A DNA stretch of 64,000 nucleotides from Cyclobacteriaceae bacterium (GCA_016787565.1 JAEUUG010000018.1:1-64000), one strand, 5' to 3'; shown: positions 44,197 through 53,747, numbered from the stretch's first letter. Program-made: numbers and translations. Notes: generated by a model not told the origin, from the letters alone.

Positions 44197-47100
44197 ATGA
44201 GTGAAGAAATACTCAAAGCCCTTACTCAACTTTTTGCCATCATTACCAAACAGGATGGCGGAGTAACTGCCAAAGAACGACAATACGTTATTAATTTCTT
44301 TCAAACAGAATTGGATCAGGATTCTGTTAAAGAATACCTGGATTTATACGATCAGTTTTCAGGCTATGGAAAAACCGAAGAAGATGATGGTAAGGCTAAA
44401 CTCACCTCCGTTCGCGACTCGGTAAAAACACTGGGTATTTGTAAAAAGATCAACAAAACCCTTACCCAGAAACAAAAGGTAGTTGTACTGATTAAACTCC
44501 TTGAACTGGTCGTTTCCGATAAAAACTTCTCTCCACAACGCAGAGAAATTATCAATACAGTATCCACCGTATTCAATATTGTTCAGTATGAATATAACCT
44601 GATAGAAAGCTTTGTTGCCAACGAAGACGCCAAATCGCTGAACTTTCAGGATATCCTCTTGGTGAATGCTGAAGACAAAACAGACGAAGGTAAAATTTAT
44701 AAGCACGTTCACGGTCATATTGAAGGCAACCTCATCTTCATGCGCGTGAGCAGCGTGGAAATGTTCTTCACCAAGTATCTGGGCGAAGAACTTAACGTGA
44801 TGAATGGCTTTACCATGCAGAAGAACAGAGTCTACTTATTTTCGCATGGCAGCACCATTAAAACACAACCGGGTGATGCGCTCTACTACAGTGATCTGGT
44901 AGCCAACTTCAATGAGGAACTTAAAACCACCAAACTCTCCTTCAATGTTGTTATTGACGAATTAAAGTTTCCAAACGGAGGCATTGGCTTACGCAATGTA
45001 TTTATTTCAGAGGGCCCTGGTAAACTCATTGGCATCATGGGCGCCAGCGGTGCCGGTAAAACCACGTTGCTAAATGTGATGGCCGGATTGGTTGAGCCTA
45101 CCACCGGGCAGATTCTGATTAATGGGTTCGATATCAATAAACAAAAAGACAGAATTCACGGTGTTATCGGCTACGTTTCGCAAGATGATCTGCTGATTGA
45201 AGAACTCACCGTGTACGAAAATTTGTACTACAACGCCAAGCTGTGTTTTGCAGATTATACAGAAGAACAATTGCAAAAACGCGTACTGGAAGTTCTAGAA
45301 AACCTGGGCCTCGATCAGCGCAAGGATTTGCGTGTTGGTAATCCGCTGGATAAAACCATATCGGGTGGCCAGCGTAAGCGTCTTAACATTGCCCTTGAAC
45401 TGATTCGTGAACCTGCTATTCTTTTTCTGGATGAACCTACTTCCGGGCTTTCTTCCCGTGATTCGGAAAACGTCATTGACTTACTAAAAGAATTATCGCT
45501 GAAAGGCAAACTGATATTTGTTGTTATCCACCAGCCATCATCCGACATCTATAAAATGTTCGATAAGATGATCATCATGGATACGGGTGGGTATCCCGCT
45601 TATTATGGTCCGCCCGTTGAAGCTGTTACGTATTTCAAAAAATCAACACACCAGGTGGATAGCAACCGCGGCCAATGCGAAACCTGCGGTAATGTTAACC
45701 CCGAACAAATCTTCAACATCATTGAAGCTAAGGTGGTGGATGAATATGGTCAGCCCACCAACAAACGAAAAATCACGCCTCCACAGTGGTATGATCTCTA
45801 CAAAGAACGATTTAAAATTAATCGGGTAGAAGATGTAAAAGAAGAACCTCCCCATTCGCTCTCACTTCCCAGTCGGTTGAAGCAAACCATCATCTTTACA
45901 ACACGCGATACACTCTCTAAACTGAGCAACAAACAATACCTGCTTATTAACTTGTTAGAGGCTCCTCTACTGGCATTGATTCTGGCGTTCATTATCAAAT
46001 ACAAGAGTGCACCCGGAGGCAAGGAATATATTTTCCGCTTTAACGATAACTTTCCAGCCTTCATGCTGATGAGTATTATCGTAGCCTTGTTTATGGGTTT
46101 GACGGTAAGTGCAGAAGAAATTATCAGAGATCGCAAAATTCTTAAACGCGAATCGTTTCTTAACCTGAGCTGGAACAGTTACCTGATGTCGAAGCTGGCG
46201 ATACTTTTTACACTCTCCGCCATACAGACATTAACATTTGTCTTGATCGGCAACCTGATTCTGGAAATCGAATGGAGTATGCTATTCCCGTTCACTTTTG
46301 TGCTTTTTACTATTTCTTGTATGGCCAATGTGCTGGGGCTTAACATTTCATCGGCTTTTAACTCAGCCGTTACCGTGTATGTGATGATACCGCTTTTGCT
46401 GATTCCCCAAATGATTCTGAGTGGCTTGTTATTCAGTTTCGATAAACTAAACAATGTTATCAGTACGAAAGGAAAAGTACCCATCGTGGCAGATATGATG
46501 GCCTCGCGCTGGGCGTATGAAGCCCTGGCCGTCTATCAATTTAAAAACAATTCCTTTGAAAAAGAGTATTTCGAATATGAGAAAATAGAATCACAAGCCG
46601 ACTTCAAAGCATCTTATCTGGTCGAGGAGCTTAACCGCAAAAGGAAATTCATAGCCGATAATCTTTCCACCACCAGCGACTCGGTGAAAGCCATTATGCA
46701 AAAGGATCTGAACATCATTCAGGATAACCTGCGTAAAGAGGAACTTTTCAATAAAGGCTTGGAAGGATTTTTAGACAAACCGTGGACGGTTGAAAGCTAT
46801 AGTAAAATAGCCGATCAGAAATTGGAAGAGTTTCTCATGGCCTACAAAAAATTCTATCAGGGACTGTATAACAAAGCGGTGATGACACGCGATCAGATTT
46901 TTGCCAAGAAAGAATCCGAAGATAAGGGCTATAGTATCAACAAATCCAAAAACAAGTATTACAATGAAAGCCTCGCGGATTTAGTCCGCAATGTGAAAGA
47001 GAAAGACAGAATTCTGGAGTTTAAAGGAGAACTCATTCAACTGATTAATCCGATCTTTAACGACCCTAAACCAGCGCACGCATTGGATTATCGTACGCAT

Positions 47101-47295
47101 TTCTTTGCTCCCGAGAAAAATCTGTTTGGTGTCACGGTCAGCACTTATTGGTTCGATTTGATGGTGATTTGGCTTATGACGGTAATCCTGTATATTACCC
47201 TGTACTTTGAACTTCTCCGTAAATTGGTCAACTCATTTGATCGGGTACCGGGGAAAGTCAACTTACCCAAGGTTAACCTGGCAAAAAATAAATAA
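44197..47295 (+). CDS. ABCG-type transporter with an N-terminal TerB-like domain
   Basis: The 1032-residue protein has an unusual N-terminus: residues 1-140 look like a TerB (tellurite-resistance B) helical domain (LTQLFAIITKQDGGVTAKER, LLELVVSDKNFSPQRREI). The ABC ATPase follows, with Walker A at about 281-289 (GASGAGKTT), signature ISGGQRKRLNIAL near 387 and Walker B ILFLDEP near 406. A CETC motif near 489-492 precedes an ABC-2 type membrane domain (about 570 on). That domain has one long, charged insertion before the last helices (about 800-960). The ABC-first order is that of White/ABCG half transporters. Substrate unknown. It follows the Sia operon but has its own transcription unit. Confidence 0.88.
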   Translation: MSEEILKALTQLFAIITKQDGGVTAKERQYVINFFQTELDQDSVKEYLDLYDQFSGYGKTEEDDGKAKLTSVRDSVKTLGICKKINKTLTQKQKVVVLIKLLELVVSDKNFSPQRREIINTVSTVFNIVQYEYNLIESFVANEDAKSLNFQDILLVNAEDKTDEGKIYKHVHGHIEGNLIFMRVSSVEMFFTKYLGEELNVMNGFTMQKNRVYLFSHGSTIKTQPGDALYYSDLVANFNEELKTTKLSFNVVIDELKFPNGGIGLRNVFISEGPGKLIGIMGASGAGKTTLLNVMAGLVEPTTGQILINGFDINKQKDRIHGVIGYVSQDDLLIEELTVYENLYYNAKLCFADYTEEQLQKRVLEVLENLGLDQRKDLRVGNPLDKTISGGQRKRLNIALELIREPAILFLDEPTSGLSSRDSENVIDLLKELSLKGKLIFVVIHQPSSDIYKMFDKMIIMDTGGYPAYYGPPVEAVTYFKKSTHQVDSNRGQCETCGNVNPEQIFNIIEAKVVDEYGQPTNKRKITPPQWYDLYKERFKINRVEDVKEEPPHSLSLPSRLKQTIIFTTRDTLSKLSNKQYLLINLLEAPLLALILAFIIKYKSAPGGKEYIFRFNDNFPAFMLMSIIVALFMGLTVSAEEIIRDRKILKRESFLNLSWNSYLMSKLAILFTLSAIQTLTFVLIGNLILEIEWSMLFPFTFVLFTISCMANVLGLNISSAFNSAVTVYVMIPLLLIPQMILSGLLFSFDKLNNVISTKGKVPIVADMMASRWAYEALAVYQFKNNSFEKEYFEYEKIESQADFKASYLVEELNRKRKFIADNLSTTSDSVKAIMQKDLNIIQDNLRKEELFNKGLEGFLDKPWTVESYSKIADQKLEEFLMAYKKFYQGLYNKAVMTRDQIFAKKESEDKGYSINKSKNKYYNESLADLVRNVKEKDRILEFKGELIQLINPIFNDPKPAHALDYRTHFFAPEKNLFGVTVSTYWFDLMVIWLMTVILYITLYFELLRKLVNSFDRVPGKVNLPKVNLAKNK

Positions 47296-47311
47296 GGCAT
47301 TCAGGTAACTT

Positions 47312-47342
47312 TTTGGCCGGTAATGCCGAATTTTTAACTTTG
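47312..47342 (+). promoter_or_regulatory. Consensus Bacteroidota promoter for the lipoprotein gene
   Basis: TTTG (47312-47315), 19 bp, then TAACTTTG (47335-47342) match the consensus exactly. The ATG lies 21 bp downstream of the -7 element. It starts the pair 47364/48282 independently of the ABC gene. Confidence 0.8.
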
Positions 47343-47363
47343 TAGACGCATAATTTTATAACT

Positions 47364-48263
47364 ATGAGAATTGTAACTATCGGGCTTATTCTGGCAATCC
47401 TATCGGCTTGTGGTTCCGGTCAAAAATCGGATGAACAAGCACTGAAAGAACTGCTCGATTCAGCAAAAACTGAAGGCCCAACTATATCCGAAGAAGTTAT
47501 TGATGGTATTCTTCAGTCAATTCCGAGCCCGTTGGAAATATCAACACTGCTGAAAGAATCTGGCAAAAAGTACAATGCTGCCTACCTGAATTCAGCTGAT
47601 AACACATCAAAGTACAACAGCAACTACAAAAAAGCACTTAACCTGGGTATTTATGGCACTGACCTGGGTTACACCAATATTTACGAGCAAAATCAGGATG
47701 GATTGAAGTATATGGCTTCCATCAAAGAATTGGCGAATGGATTGAATATTGGTCAGTTTTTCGATATCGAAACGATTGGTCGTCTTGCCACAAACAGCAA
47801 AAATCTGGATTCGCTGCTCCTGATTACAACGCAGAACTTCAATAGCATCAATCACTATTTACAAACACAAAGCAGGGCCAACCTGAGCGTACTTCTACTT
47901 ACCGGTGGATGGCTGGAAGCTTTACACATTACATGCGAGGTTGCTAATTCCAGTCCTGATAACACGCAACTCAACGAAACCATTGGTGAGCAGAAAATTA
48001 TTCTGGAGAACATCATGTTGTTACTTTCTTTTTACAAGGAGTCCGATGCTAATATGGCCGCCTTACTAACGGACATGGAAGAATTAAAAAAAGTATTCGA
48101 TAAGGTAAATATCACCTACACCTATAAAGAATCAACCTTCGAAGTAGTAAACGGTGTAATGGTCATTAAAGACAATAGCACCAGCACGATCGAAATTACT
48201 GCTGAGGATATTAAGAATATCAGATCGACTGTACAAAGTATCAGAACCAAGGTAATAAGCTAA
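47364..48263 (+). CDS. Lipoprotein of unknown function
   Basis: The 299-residue product has a lipobox signal (ILAILSACGS). The mature protein is mostly helical and soluble, with no recognised domain: ISEEVIDGILQSIPSPLEISTLLKESG, then TDLGYTNIYEQNQDGLKYMASIKELANGL and a C-terminal helix (ITAEDIKNIRSTVQSIRTK). I have seen similar lipoproteins in Bacteroidota without an assigned role. It has its own consensus promoter and is followed after 18 bp by a small secreted protein gene. Confidence 0.82.
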   Translation: MRIVTIGLILAILSACGSGQKSDEQALKELLDSAKTEGPTISEEVIDGILQSIPSPLEISTLLKESGKKYNAAYLNSADNTSKYNSNYKKALNLGIYGTDLGYTNIYEQNQDGLKYMASIKELANGLNIGQFFDIETIGRLATNSKNLDSLLLITTQNFNSINHYLQTQSRANLSVLLLTGGWLEALHITCEVANSSPDNTQLNETIGEQKIILENIMLLLSFYKESDANMAALLTDMEELKKVFDKVNITYTYKESTFEVVNGVMVIKDNSTSTIEITAEDIKNIRSTVQSIRTKVIS

Positions 48264-48281
48264 TATTTAAGGAGCCCAATT

Positions 48282-48701
48282 ATGAAAAAGTTAATATTCA
48301 TTGTCCTATCCGTTTGTATTCTAAGCACCTTAGAAGTCATCGGACAGTGCAACTCGGAAGCACTGACTAATCAGTGTATTCCTAAACTTGCCGCTGGCTT
48401 CAACTTCCTCAAGAGTTATAAAATTGAAAAAGGAGGAAAAGAGTATGTTGAGTACTCGTATGTGTTTACAAAGGGAACACAGTATATGATTAATATTTGC
48501 GCGCCTGGGCAAAGCACCGATGGTATCGTGGTGAGTCTTTATGATTCTAATCGAAATAAGGTGGCAACCAGCAAAGTGAATGGACAATTTATTTCAGCCA
48601 TCGCGTATCCCTGCAATACAACAGGTATTTATTATATCCAATATACATTTGACGGATCAACGGAGTATTGTGGGGGAAGTGCCCTCGGCTTCAAACGCTG
48701 A
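48282..48701 (+). CDS. Small secreted protein of unknown function
   Basis: The 139-residue product has a signal peptide ending EVIGQ. It contains four cysteines likely to form disulfides (QCNSEAL, NQCIP, NICAPG, YPCN) and one more near the end (EYCGG). The strand-rich body (YVEYSYVFTKGTQYMINICAP, GIYYIQYTFDGS) resembles small pre-peptidase-like or calcium-binding beta-sandwich domains; that is only a resemblance. It is downstream of the lipoprotein gene and ends at a terminator. Confidence 0.78.
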   Translation: MKKLIFIVLSVCILSTLEVIGQCNSEALTNQCIPKLAAGFNFLKSYKIEKGGKEYVEYSYVFTKGTQYMINICAPGQSTDGIVVSLYDSNRNKVATSKVNGQFISAIAYPCNTTGIYYIQYTFDGSTEYCGGSALGFKR

Positions 48702-48724
48702 TTATCAATACACATCAATAATAT

Positions 48725-48759
48725 AAAGGCTTTCCTCAAGGAAGGCCTTTTTATTTTTT
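48725..48759 (+). terminator. Rho-independent terminator after the small secreted protein gene
   Basis: The stem AAAGGCTTTCC/GGAAGGCCTTT (11 bp with one wobble pair) has loop TCAA and is followed by TTATTTTTT. Confidence 0.88.
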
Positions 48760-48765
48760 AAGACT

Positions 48766-49419
48766 ATGGAAGAATTCGAGCTCACGTTCACCTGCAAAGC
48801 ACGGTATTTCAAATTTGGTGAAATCAATTCCAACACCCGGCAAATTTGGTTTGTGCTTCACGGCTATGGTCAACTTGCCCGTTACTTTATCCGAAAATTT
48901 GCCCTGCTGCAGGAACACAACATTTGCATCATCGCTCCGGAAGGACTATCACGATTTTACCTGGAAGATATTGCTTCGCGTGCGCAAACCGGAAACAATC
49001 GTGTGGGTGCAACCTGGATGACCAAAGAGAATAGATTGATGGAAATCGAAAATTATATTCAGTATCTGAGTGATGTCTACCGCAAAGAAATTCAGTTGTC
49101 AACTATTCCGGTAACACTGCTGGGGTTTTCACAGGGTGCTGCAACAGCTTCCCGTTGGGTAGTTAGCAAGACCTCCAATTTCCAACGCATCATTTTATGG
49201 GCCGGTGTATTTCCCCCTGATATGGATATAACGGCTGGATCGGAAATATGGAAAAACAAAGAAGTGGTTTTTGTCTATGGAAAAAATGATCCGTTTATGA
49301 CGGAAGAGCACCTCCATGAAATGAAAATATTATCGCACAAGTTAGGGATTCATCCCGCCATCATAGCCTTTAACGGAGCGCATGAATTGGATGCATCCAC
49401 GCTGTTGAAACTTATTTAG
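48766..49419 (+). CDS. Alpha/beta hydrolase, carboxylesterase/phospholipase-like
   Basis: The 217-residue cytoplasmic enzyme has an alpha/beta-hydrolase fold: an FVLHGYGQLARYF oxyanion region, nucleophile Ser in LLGFSQGAAT, Asp in VYGKNDPF and His in FNGAHELD. This pattern is that of the carboxylesterase/phospholipase family (YpfH-like). The natural substrate is not known. It starts within 10 bp of the preceding terminator's T run, so its promoter is not obvious. Its end overlaps the convergent SDR gene by 4 bp. Confidence 0.88.
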   Translation: MEEFELTFTCKARYFKFGEINSNTRQIWFVLHGYGQLARYFIRKFALLQEHNICIIAPEGLSRFYLEDIASRAQTGNNRVGATWMTKENRLMEIENYIQYLSDVYRKEIQLSTIPVTLLGFSQGAATASRWVVSKTSNFQRIILWAGVFPPDMDITAGSEIWKNKEVVFVYGKNDPFMTEEHLHEMKILSHKLGIHPAIIAFNGAHELDASTLLKLI

Positions 49420-50171
49420 TCACGTCTGACTAACGTACTGCTTCCCTGAGCAACCGGAAATACAGTAATGTCGGCCAGCACCACGTGCGCTGGACTTGAC
49501 AAAACGTACTCAATAATGTCGGCAATGTTATCGGCAGTAAGGGGTTCAATACCCTTATAAATAGAACGCGCGCGCGGTTCATCACCTTTAAATCTCACCA
49601 GCGAGAATTCTGTCTCTACCAATCCAGGATTAATGGAAGTAACTTTTATCCCAAAAGGATTTAAGTCCATGCGCATACCACGGGTCAGGGCATCAACTGC
49701 AAACTTACTGGCGCAGTAAACATTTCCATTCGGATATACTTCCTTTCCGGCAATTGATCCGAGGTTAATAATATGCCCTGCTCTGCGGTCGGTCATTCCC
49801 GGAATGATTTCACGTGATACATACAGCAAACCCTTCACGTTGATATCAATCATGGCATCCCAATCCTCCAGGCTACCCGTTTGAATAGGATCAAAACCAT
49901 GTGCATTGCCTGCATTGTTGATCAGGATATCAATGGACTTCCATGCATCCGGTAAACTGTCAATCGATTTTTTTACTGCATCCTTATCGCGAACATCAAA
50001 ACACAATGTGATGACCTCCGTTTGAGCCGATAAATCAGCATTTAATTTTTCCAATCGGTCCTGTCGCCTGCCGCAGAGTATAAGTCTGTAGTGTTTTCTG
50101 GCTAGCAATCGCGCAGTTGCCTCACCTATTCCAGCGGTGGCCCCGGTTATCAATGCTATTTTTGACGTCAT
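49416..50171 (-). CDS. Short-chain dehydrogenase/reductase, YdfG-like
   Basis: The 251-residue NAD(P)-dependent enzyme has TGATAGIGEATA (cofactor loop), CGRRQDRL (arginines favouring NADPH), NNAG, the catalytic Ser in NLGSIAG, and YCASK with Tyr and Lys. The sequence resembles the 3-hydroxy acid dehydrogenase (YdfG) branch, which oxidises serine-like 3-hydroxy acids. It follows porT by 1 bp and is the last gene of the ubiE-porT run. Confidence 0.9.
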   Translation of the reverse strand: MTSKIALITGATAGIGEATARLLARKHYRLILCGRRQDRLEKLNADLSAQTEVITLCFDVRDKDAVKKSIDSLPDAWKSIDILINNAGNAHGFDPIQTGSLEDWDAMIDINVKGLLYVSREIIPGMTDRRAGHIINLGSIAGKEVYPNGNVYCASKFAVDALTRGMRMDLNPFGIKVTSINPGLVETEFSLVRFKGDEPRARSIYKGIEPLTADNIADIIEYVLSSPAHVVLADITVFPVAQGSSTLVRRD

Positions 50172-50172
50172 C

Positions 50173-50916
50173 TTATTGAAAGAGTAAATAAAGTGTAATC
50201 GTATTGGTAGTGATACTGCTCAGCGGCTGACCATATTTATTGGTTGTGTTATCCAACACGTTGGTTATGCCACGTGAAAACCGAAGCTCAGGTGAGAACT
50301 TAAATAAGGGGTAGTACAAATCAAATCCAAAACCGAATTCAAGATTTAGTTGTGTAGACTTTATCTCAATGGTTGTTATGGTTTGATCGATATCTTTTTT
50401 ACCGGAAGCCTCAATGCCAGGCTTTACGCCACCGATCATGTACATGCGAATATTTCCCCTCCTTTCAGATTTGTATTTAAGTAAAATCGGAAATTCTACC
50501 ATGGTGGTTTCAACCAGTTGCTGATCCGTGGGGGTATCGTCTGTATACAGGTATGTCAGGCTGTGTTCATAAAAAGCAACTTCTGGGGTAAGGCGGATAT
50601 CTAAGAAATCGGCAAGTTTGTAATTCACAATAAATCCTAATGAGAATCCGGGTTTCCATGCAGGTTGAACAGCAAATACGGTATCGAAAGCAGGTGATAC
50701 GAATTTATCAGAATACTTGATCTGATAAGCAGCTGTATGCAAACCAATCAAAAAGCCATAGGTTAATTTTTTTTCATCATAGTTGGGATTGTTGCGCTGA
50801 ACCCAACGCCCTTTCTGGGCAAGTGCAAGCTGACTTCCGCACAACACGATCACGAAAAGCAGAATTACTTTCGACCGGTGTAAATGGAGCTTATTCCAAA
50901 TGTAAGCGGTATGCAT
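50173..50916 (-). CDS. porT: PorT family type IX secretion barrel protein
   Basis: The 247-residue outer-membrane protein has a signal sequence preceded by an extended charged N-terminus (KVILLFVIVLCGSQLALAQ, residues 16-34). The barrel then shows the PorT features: KLTYGFLIGLHTAAYQI, PGFSLGFIVNYKL, RLTPEVAFYEH, MVEFPILLKYKS and SPELRFSRGI. PorT is needed for T9SS function and gliding in Bacteroidota. No other in-frame start is closer to the signal peptide, so the start lies inside ubiE and the two genes overlap by 52 bp. Together with the PorE-like gene it forms a small T9SS cluster. Confidence 0.88.
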   Translation of the reverse strand: MHTAYIWNKLHLHRSKVILLFVIVLCGSQLALAQKGRWVQRNNPNYDEKKLTYGFLIGLHTAAYQIKYSDKFVSPAFDTVFAVQPAWKPGFSLGFIVNYKLADFLDIRLTPEVAFYEHSLTYLYTDDTPTDQQLVETTMVEFPILLKYKSERRGNIRMYMIGGVKPGIEASGKKDIDQTITTIEIKSTQLNLEFGFGFDLYYPLFKFSPELRFSRGITNVLDNTTNKYGQPLSSITTNTITLYLLFQ

Positions 50917-51587
50917 GCTGTGTTTTTAAATCCAACTTTCTGTAGAATCCGTTCGAACTCCACGCCATCCGGAAAAGCCTCGACAGATTCCGGCAAATAG
51001 GTATATGCTGCTTTGTCTTTCGAAATCAACTGGCCAATCTTTGGCAAAATGCCCTTAAAGTAAACGTTGTAAAGCTGTTTGAATGGAAACTTTTGCGGTC
51101 GCGAAAATTCCAGGATCACAACGGTAGCCCCGGGTTTAAGGACTCTAAAAATTTCCTGAAGGCCAGTCTCCAGGTTCTCAAAGTTTCGTACCCCAAATGC
51201 AACGGTTACAGCATCAAACTTATTTTCCTCAAAGGGAAGATTTTCTGAGTCCCCACTGCGAAGTTCTATTTTATTCGATAAGCCGCGGGTCACAATTTTC
51301 TTTCGGCCCATCTCCAGCATACCTTCAGAAATATCGACACCGATTACTTTATCAGGATTCAGGCGAAGAGCCTCCAAAGCAAAATCGCCAGTGCCGGTAG
51401 CTACATCGAGTACTATCTTTGGATGAGATGCCTGCAACAACCGGATGGCTTTTTTGCGCCAGCCTTTGTCGATGCCCAGGCTTAGGAAATGATTTAAAAA
51501 ATCGTACCGCTGGCTGATGTTGTCAAACATTTTAGCCACCTGCTCCTTTTTACTTGATTGGGCTTCCTTATAGGGTACTACAGTCAT
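50865..51587 (-). CDS. ubiE: Demethylmenaquinone/ubiquinone C-methyltransferase
   Basis: It methylates demethylmenaquinone in the last step of menaquinone synthesis. The 240-residue SAM enzyme has NISQRYDFLNHFLSLGID at the N-terminus, the SAM motif LDVATGTGDFA, and the family motifs VAFGVRNFE and LEFSRPQKFP. The family is also called MenG. GTG 51590 precedes the ATG at 51587; the ATG is used. It overlaps porT by 52 bp. Confidence 0.95.
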   Translation of the reverse strand: MTVVPYKEAQSSKKEQVAKMFDNISQRYDFLNHFLSLGIDKGWRKKAIRLLQASHPKIVLDVATGTGDFALEALRLNPDKVIGVDISEGMLEMGRKKIVTRGLSNKIELRSGDSENLPFEENKFDAVTVAFGVRNFENLETGLQEIFRVLKPGATVVILEFSRPQKFPFKQLYNVYFKGILPKIGQLISKDKAAYTYLPESVEAFPDGVEFERILQKVGFKNTACIPLTFGISSIYTGRK

Positions 51588-51650
51588 CACAAACTTGCTT
51601 TGCTCCTAAACAAGGTGGCAAGTTAGAGGTTTACGAACAAGCAAAGAAAT

Positions 51651-53747
51651 TTAGTTCGACAGAACCTTGAACTCAACCCTTCTGTTCAGTTCGCGGCCTT
51701 CATCCTCATCATCGTTACTGGCGAGTGGTTTGGTCTTTCCGTACCCTACAGCCGTGATTCTGCGGGCATCAATTCCTTTTTTCGTAAGGAAATCCTTGAC
51801 AGCCTCAGCCCTGCGTTTTGAAAGAATCATGTTATAGGCCTTGGTACCAACCGCATCTGTATGACCCCCAATCTCCACCATCAGGTTTTCATTCTGCCGC
51901 ATCATGGCTTCGAGTTTATTTAATTCCGGATAAGCTTCTGTTTTGAAAGTGGCTTTATCGAAATCAAAATAAATATTTCTCAAAATCGAAGTTACTCCAA
52001 CCGATAGCTTGCGCATGGCGATAGTTCGGGTAAGGGTTTTCTCTTGTTCCGATGCACCTTCAAGAGTGAGGTTTATGTTTTGAAAAACATAGCCTTCCAG
52101 CTCAGCCGATAAGCGATATTCTTTTGACTTTGTATTTACTATTGAGAATTGGTACACGCCTGTTCCCATATTCTCGGCACCGACAATAACATTATCTTTA
52201 GCGCCCTGCAATTTTACCTTGGCATTAAGTGGCGCTTGATCCGATGCATCAACTACACTTACAATGTACTTCAGTGGTTGGAGAACCTTCTTTGGCTCTA
52301 CTTTAGGTTCAGTTTTTGGCTCTACTTTAGGTTCAACTTTGGGTTCTACCGGAATAATCGCTGCTACCGTGGCGGTGTCTTTCGGAACGTCAGGCTTGAT
52401 GGCAGTAATAGGTTCTGTGTTTTTCAAGCCTTCGGGAATGGTAATCAGGTAAATATCCGTATAGCCCATTCCATCATCTCTAACGGATGAATAATAAGCC
52501 CGCTTTCCATCAACAGAACTGATGAAATAGACATCATCATCGGGTGTATTGATTGGGTAGCCTAAATTGGTTGGTTCGCTCCATTCATTCTTTTGTGGAT
52601 TATAGGTGCTCCGGAAAATATCATGGCCACCCATACCTTTATGTCCTTTGCTACTGAAATAAAATGTTACGTCATCATAGTCGATGAATGGGCCATCTTC
52701 ATCAAACTCAGTATTGATGACTGGCCCCAGGTTCTTCACGTTAGACCATTCACCCTTACTGTCTTTAGTAGCGCGGTAAATATCGGTACCACCATAGCCC
52801 CCCGGACGATTGCTGGTGAAGTATAAGGTTTTCTCGTCTTTGGAAATAGTGATCGATTTCTCTTCAAAGCTGGAGTTAATAATGCCCGGCATGGGTTTGG
52901 GTGCGCCCCAACTGCCATCAGGCTGGCGGTCGCAAAAATAGATGTCACCACCACCATCATCTTTGTAAATAAAAAGTATACTTCCATCGGCCGATAAGGC
53001 CAGGTTTGAGTCATGATAAGGCGTATTTACTTTCGTTCCAATGTTCTTCGCATACGTCCAGGTGTTGCCTGATTTTTTCGCGTAGAAAATATCCTCAAAA
53101 GGTTTGTTGTCATTATCCACGTTCTCATTGAGGTTATCCTCCCTTCTGCGCGTAGTGAAAACAATTTCATCTTCCTTTTCATTTAATACCGGAGCATAGT
53201 CTTCATATTCTGAGTTGATCTCCCTTCCTATATTCACAATGGAAAAATTACCCGGGTTGCTGGTAAACTCCTTACCATTTTGGGATTCGTAAATATGACG
53301 GTCAACCGTGGCCAGATCAACCTTATCTCTTCCCTGATAGTTAGGTTTCTTGGCTAATCGTTCTTTATAGCGTGTATAATATTCAATGGCCTTGTCGAAC
53401 TCCAGGCCGTACTGATAACTTCTGCCAATAGAGAATTCAATGTCAAACCGATAGTTTGGATCCTGACGGTATACGCGTTGAAAATACTTTACAGCAAGGT
53501 CTTTCCCGATAGTAAGCAAGTGTAACCTACCGGCTTCATAGTTGGCTTTTAAAAATGTGGTGTCCAAGTCGGCAGCCGTAACCATCAGGCCCCGCGCATC
53601 ATCAATAGCCTTGGTCTCGGTTATCATACCTTCAGCAACTTCAAGATACTGGCGCGCTGTTTCCTTGGGGTCTCCCTGACTAAAAGCGGAAATGTGAAAT
53701 ACCAGATAGAAAGTTGAAAAAATCAGTACACTACGGATACTGGACAT
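51651..53747 (-). CDS. PorE-like type IX secretion protein: TPR, WD40-like propeller, regulatory domain and OmpA
   Basis: The 698-residue protein has a signal peptide (to FSQG) and TPR-like helices (about 25-150). WD40-like PD40 propeller blades follow (165-435: repeated DIYFC/DIYRA/DIFRS/DIYLI with FSSxG and FTSNRPGG words), then a linker of repeated EPKV units (466-487) and a carboxypeptidase-regulatory-like domain (490-575). A C-terminal OmpA domain (585-698: IYFDFDKATF, GGHTDAVGTKAYN, GRELNRRVEF) binds peptidoglycan. The order is that of PorE of Porphyromonas, a periplasmic T9SS protein. No lipobox is present. It precedes ubiE on the same strand. Confidence 0.88.
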   Translation of the reverse strand: MSSIRSVLIFSTFYLVFHISAFSQGDPKETARQYLEVAEGMITETKAIDDARGLMVTAADLDTTFLKANYEAGRLHLLTIGKDLAVKYFQRVYRQDPNYRFDIEFSIGRSYQYGLEFDKAIEYYTRYKERLAKKPNYQGRDKVDLATVDRHIYESQNGKEFTSNPGNFSIVNIGREINSEYEDYAPVLNEKEDEIVFTTRRREDNLNENVDNDNKPFEDIFYAKKSGNTWTYAKNIGTKVNTPYHDSNLALSADGSILFIYKDDGGGDIYFCDRQPDGSWGAPKPMPGIINSSFEEKSITISKDEKTLYFTSNRPGGYGGTDIYRATKDSKGEWSNVKNLGPVINTEFDEDGPFIDYDDVTFYFSSKGHKGMGGHDIFRSTYNPQKNEWSEPTNLGYPINTPDDDVYFISSVDGKRAYYSSVRDDGMGYTDIYLITIPEGLKNTEPITAIKPDVPKDTATVAAIIPVEPKVEPKVEPKTEPKVEPKKVLQPLKYIVSVVDASDQAPLNAKVKLQGAKDNVIVGAENMGTGVYQFSIVNTKSKEYRLSAELEGYVFQNINLTLEGASEQEKTLTRTIAMRKLSVGVTSILRNIYFDFDKATFKTEAYPELNKLEAMMRQNENLMVEIGGHTDAVGTKAYNMILSKRRAEAVKDFLTKKGIDARRITAVGYGKTKPLASNDDEDEGRELNRRVEFKVLSN
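52285..52350 (-). repeat. Tandem repeat encoding EPKV units in the PorE-like protein
   Basis: Repeats of 12-18 bp (TTTAGGTTC/TTTGGCTCT-type on the plus strand) encode four to five EPKV/EPKT units in the linker between the propeller and the regulatory domain. Such low-complexity linkers can expand or shrink by slippage. Confidence 0.75.
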
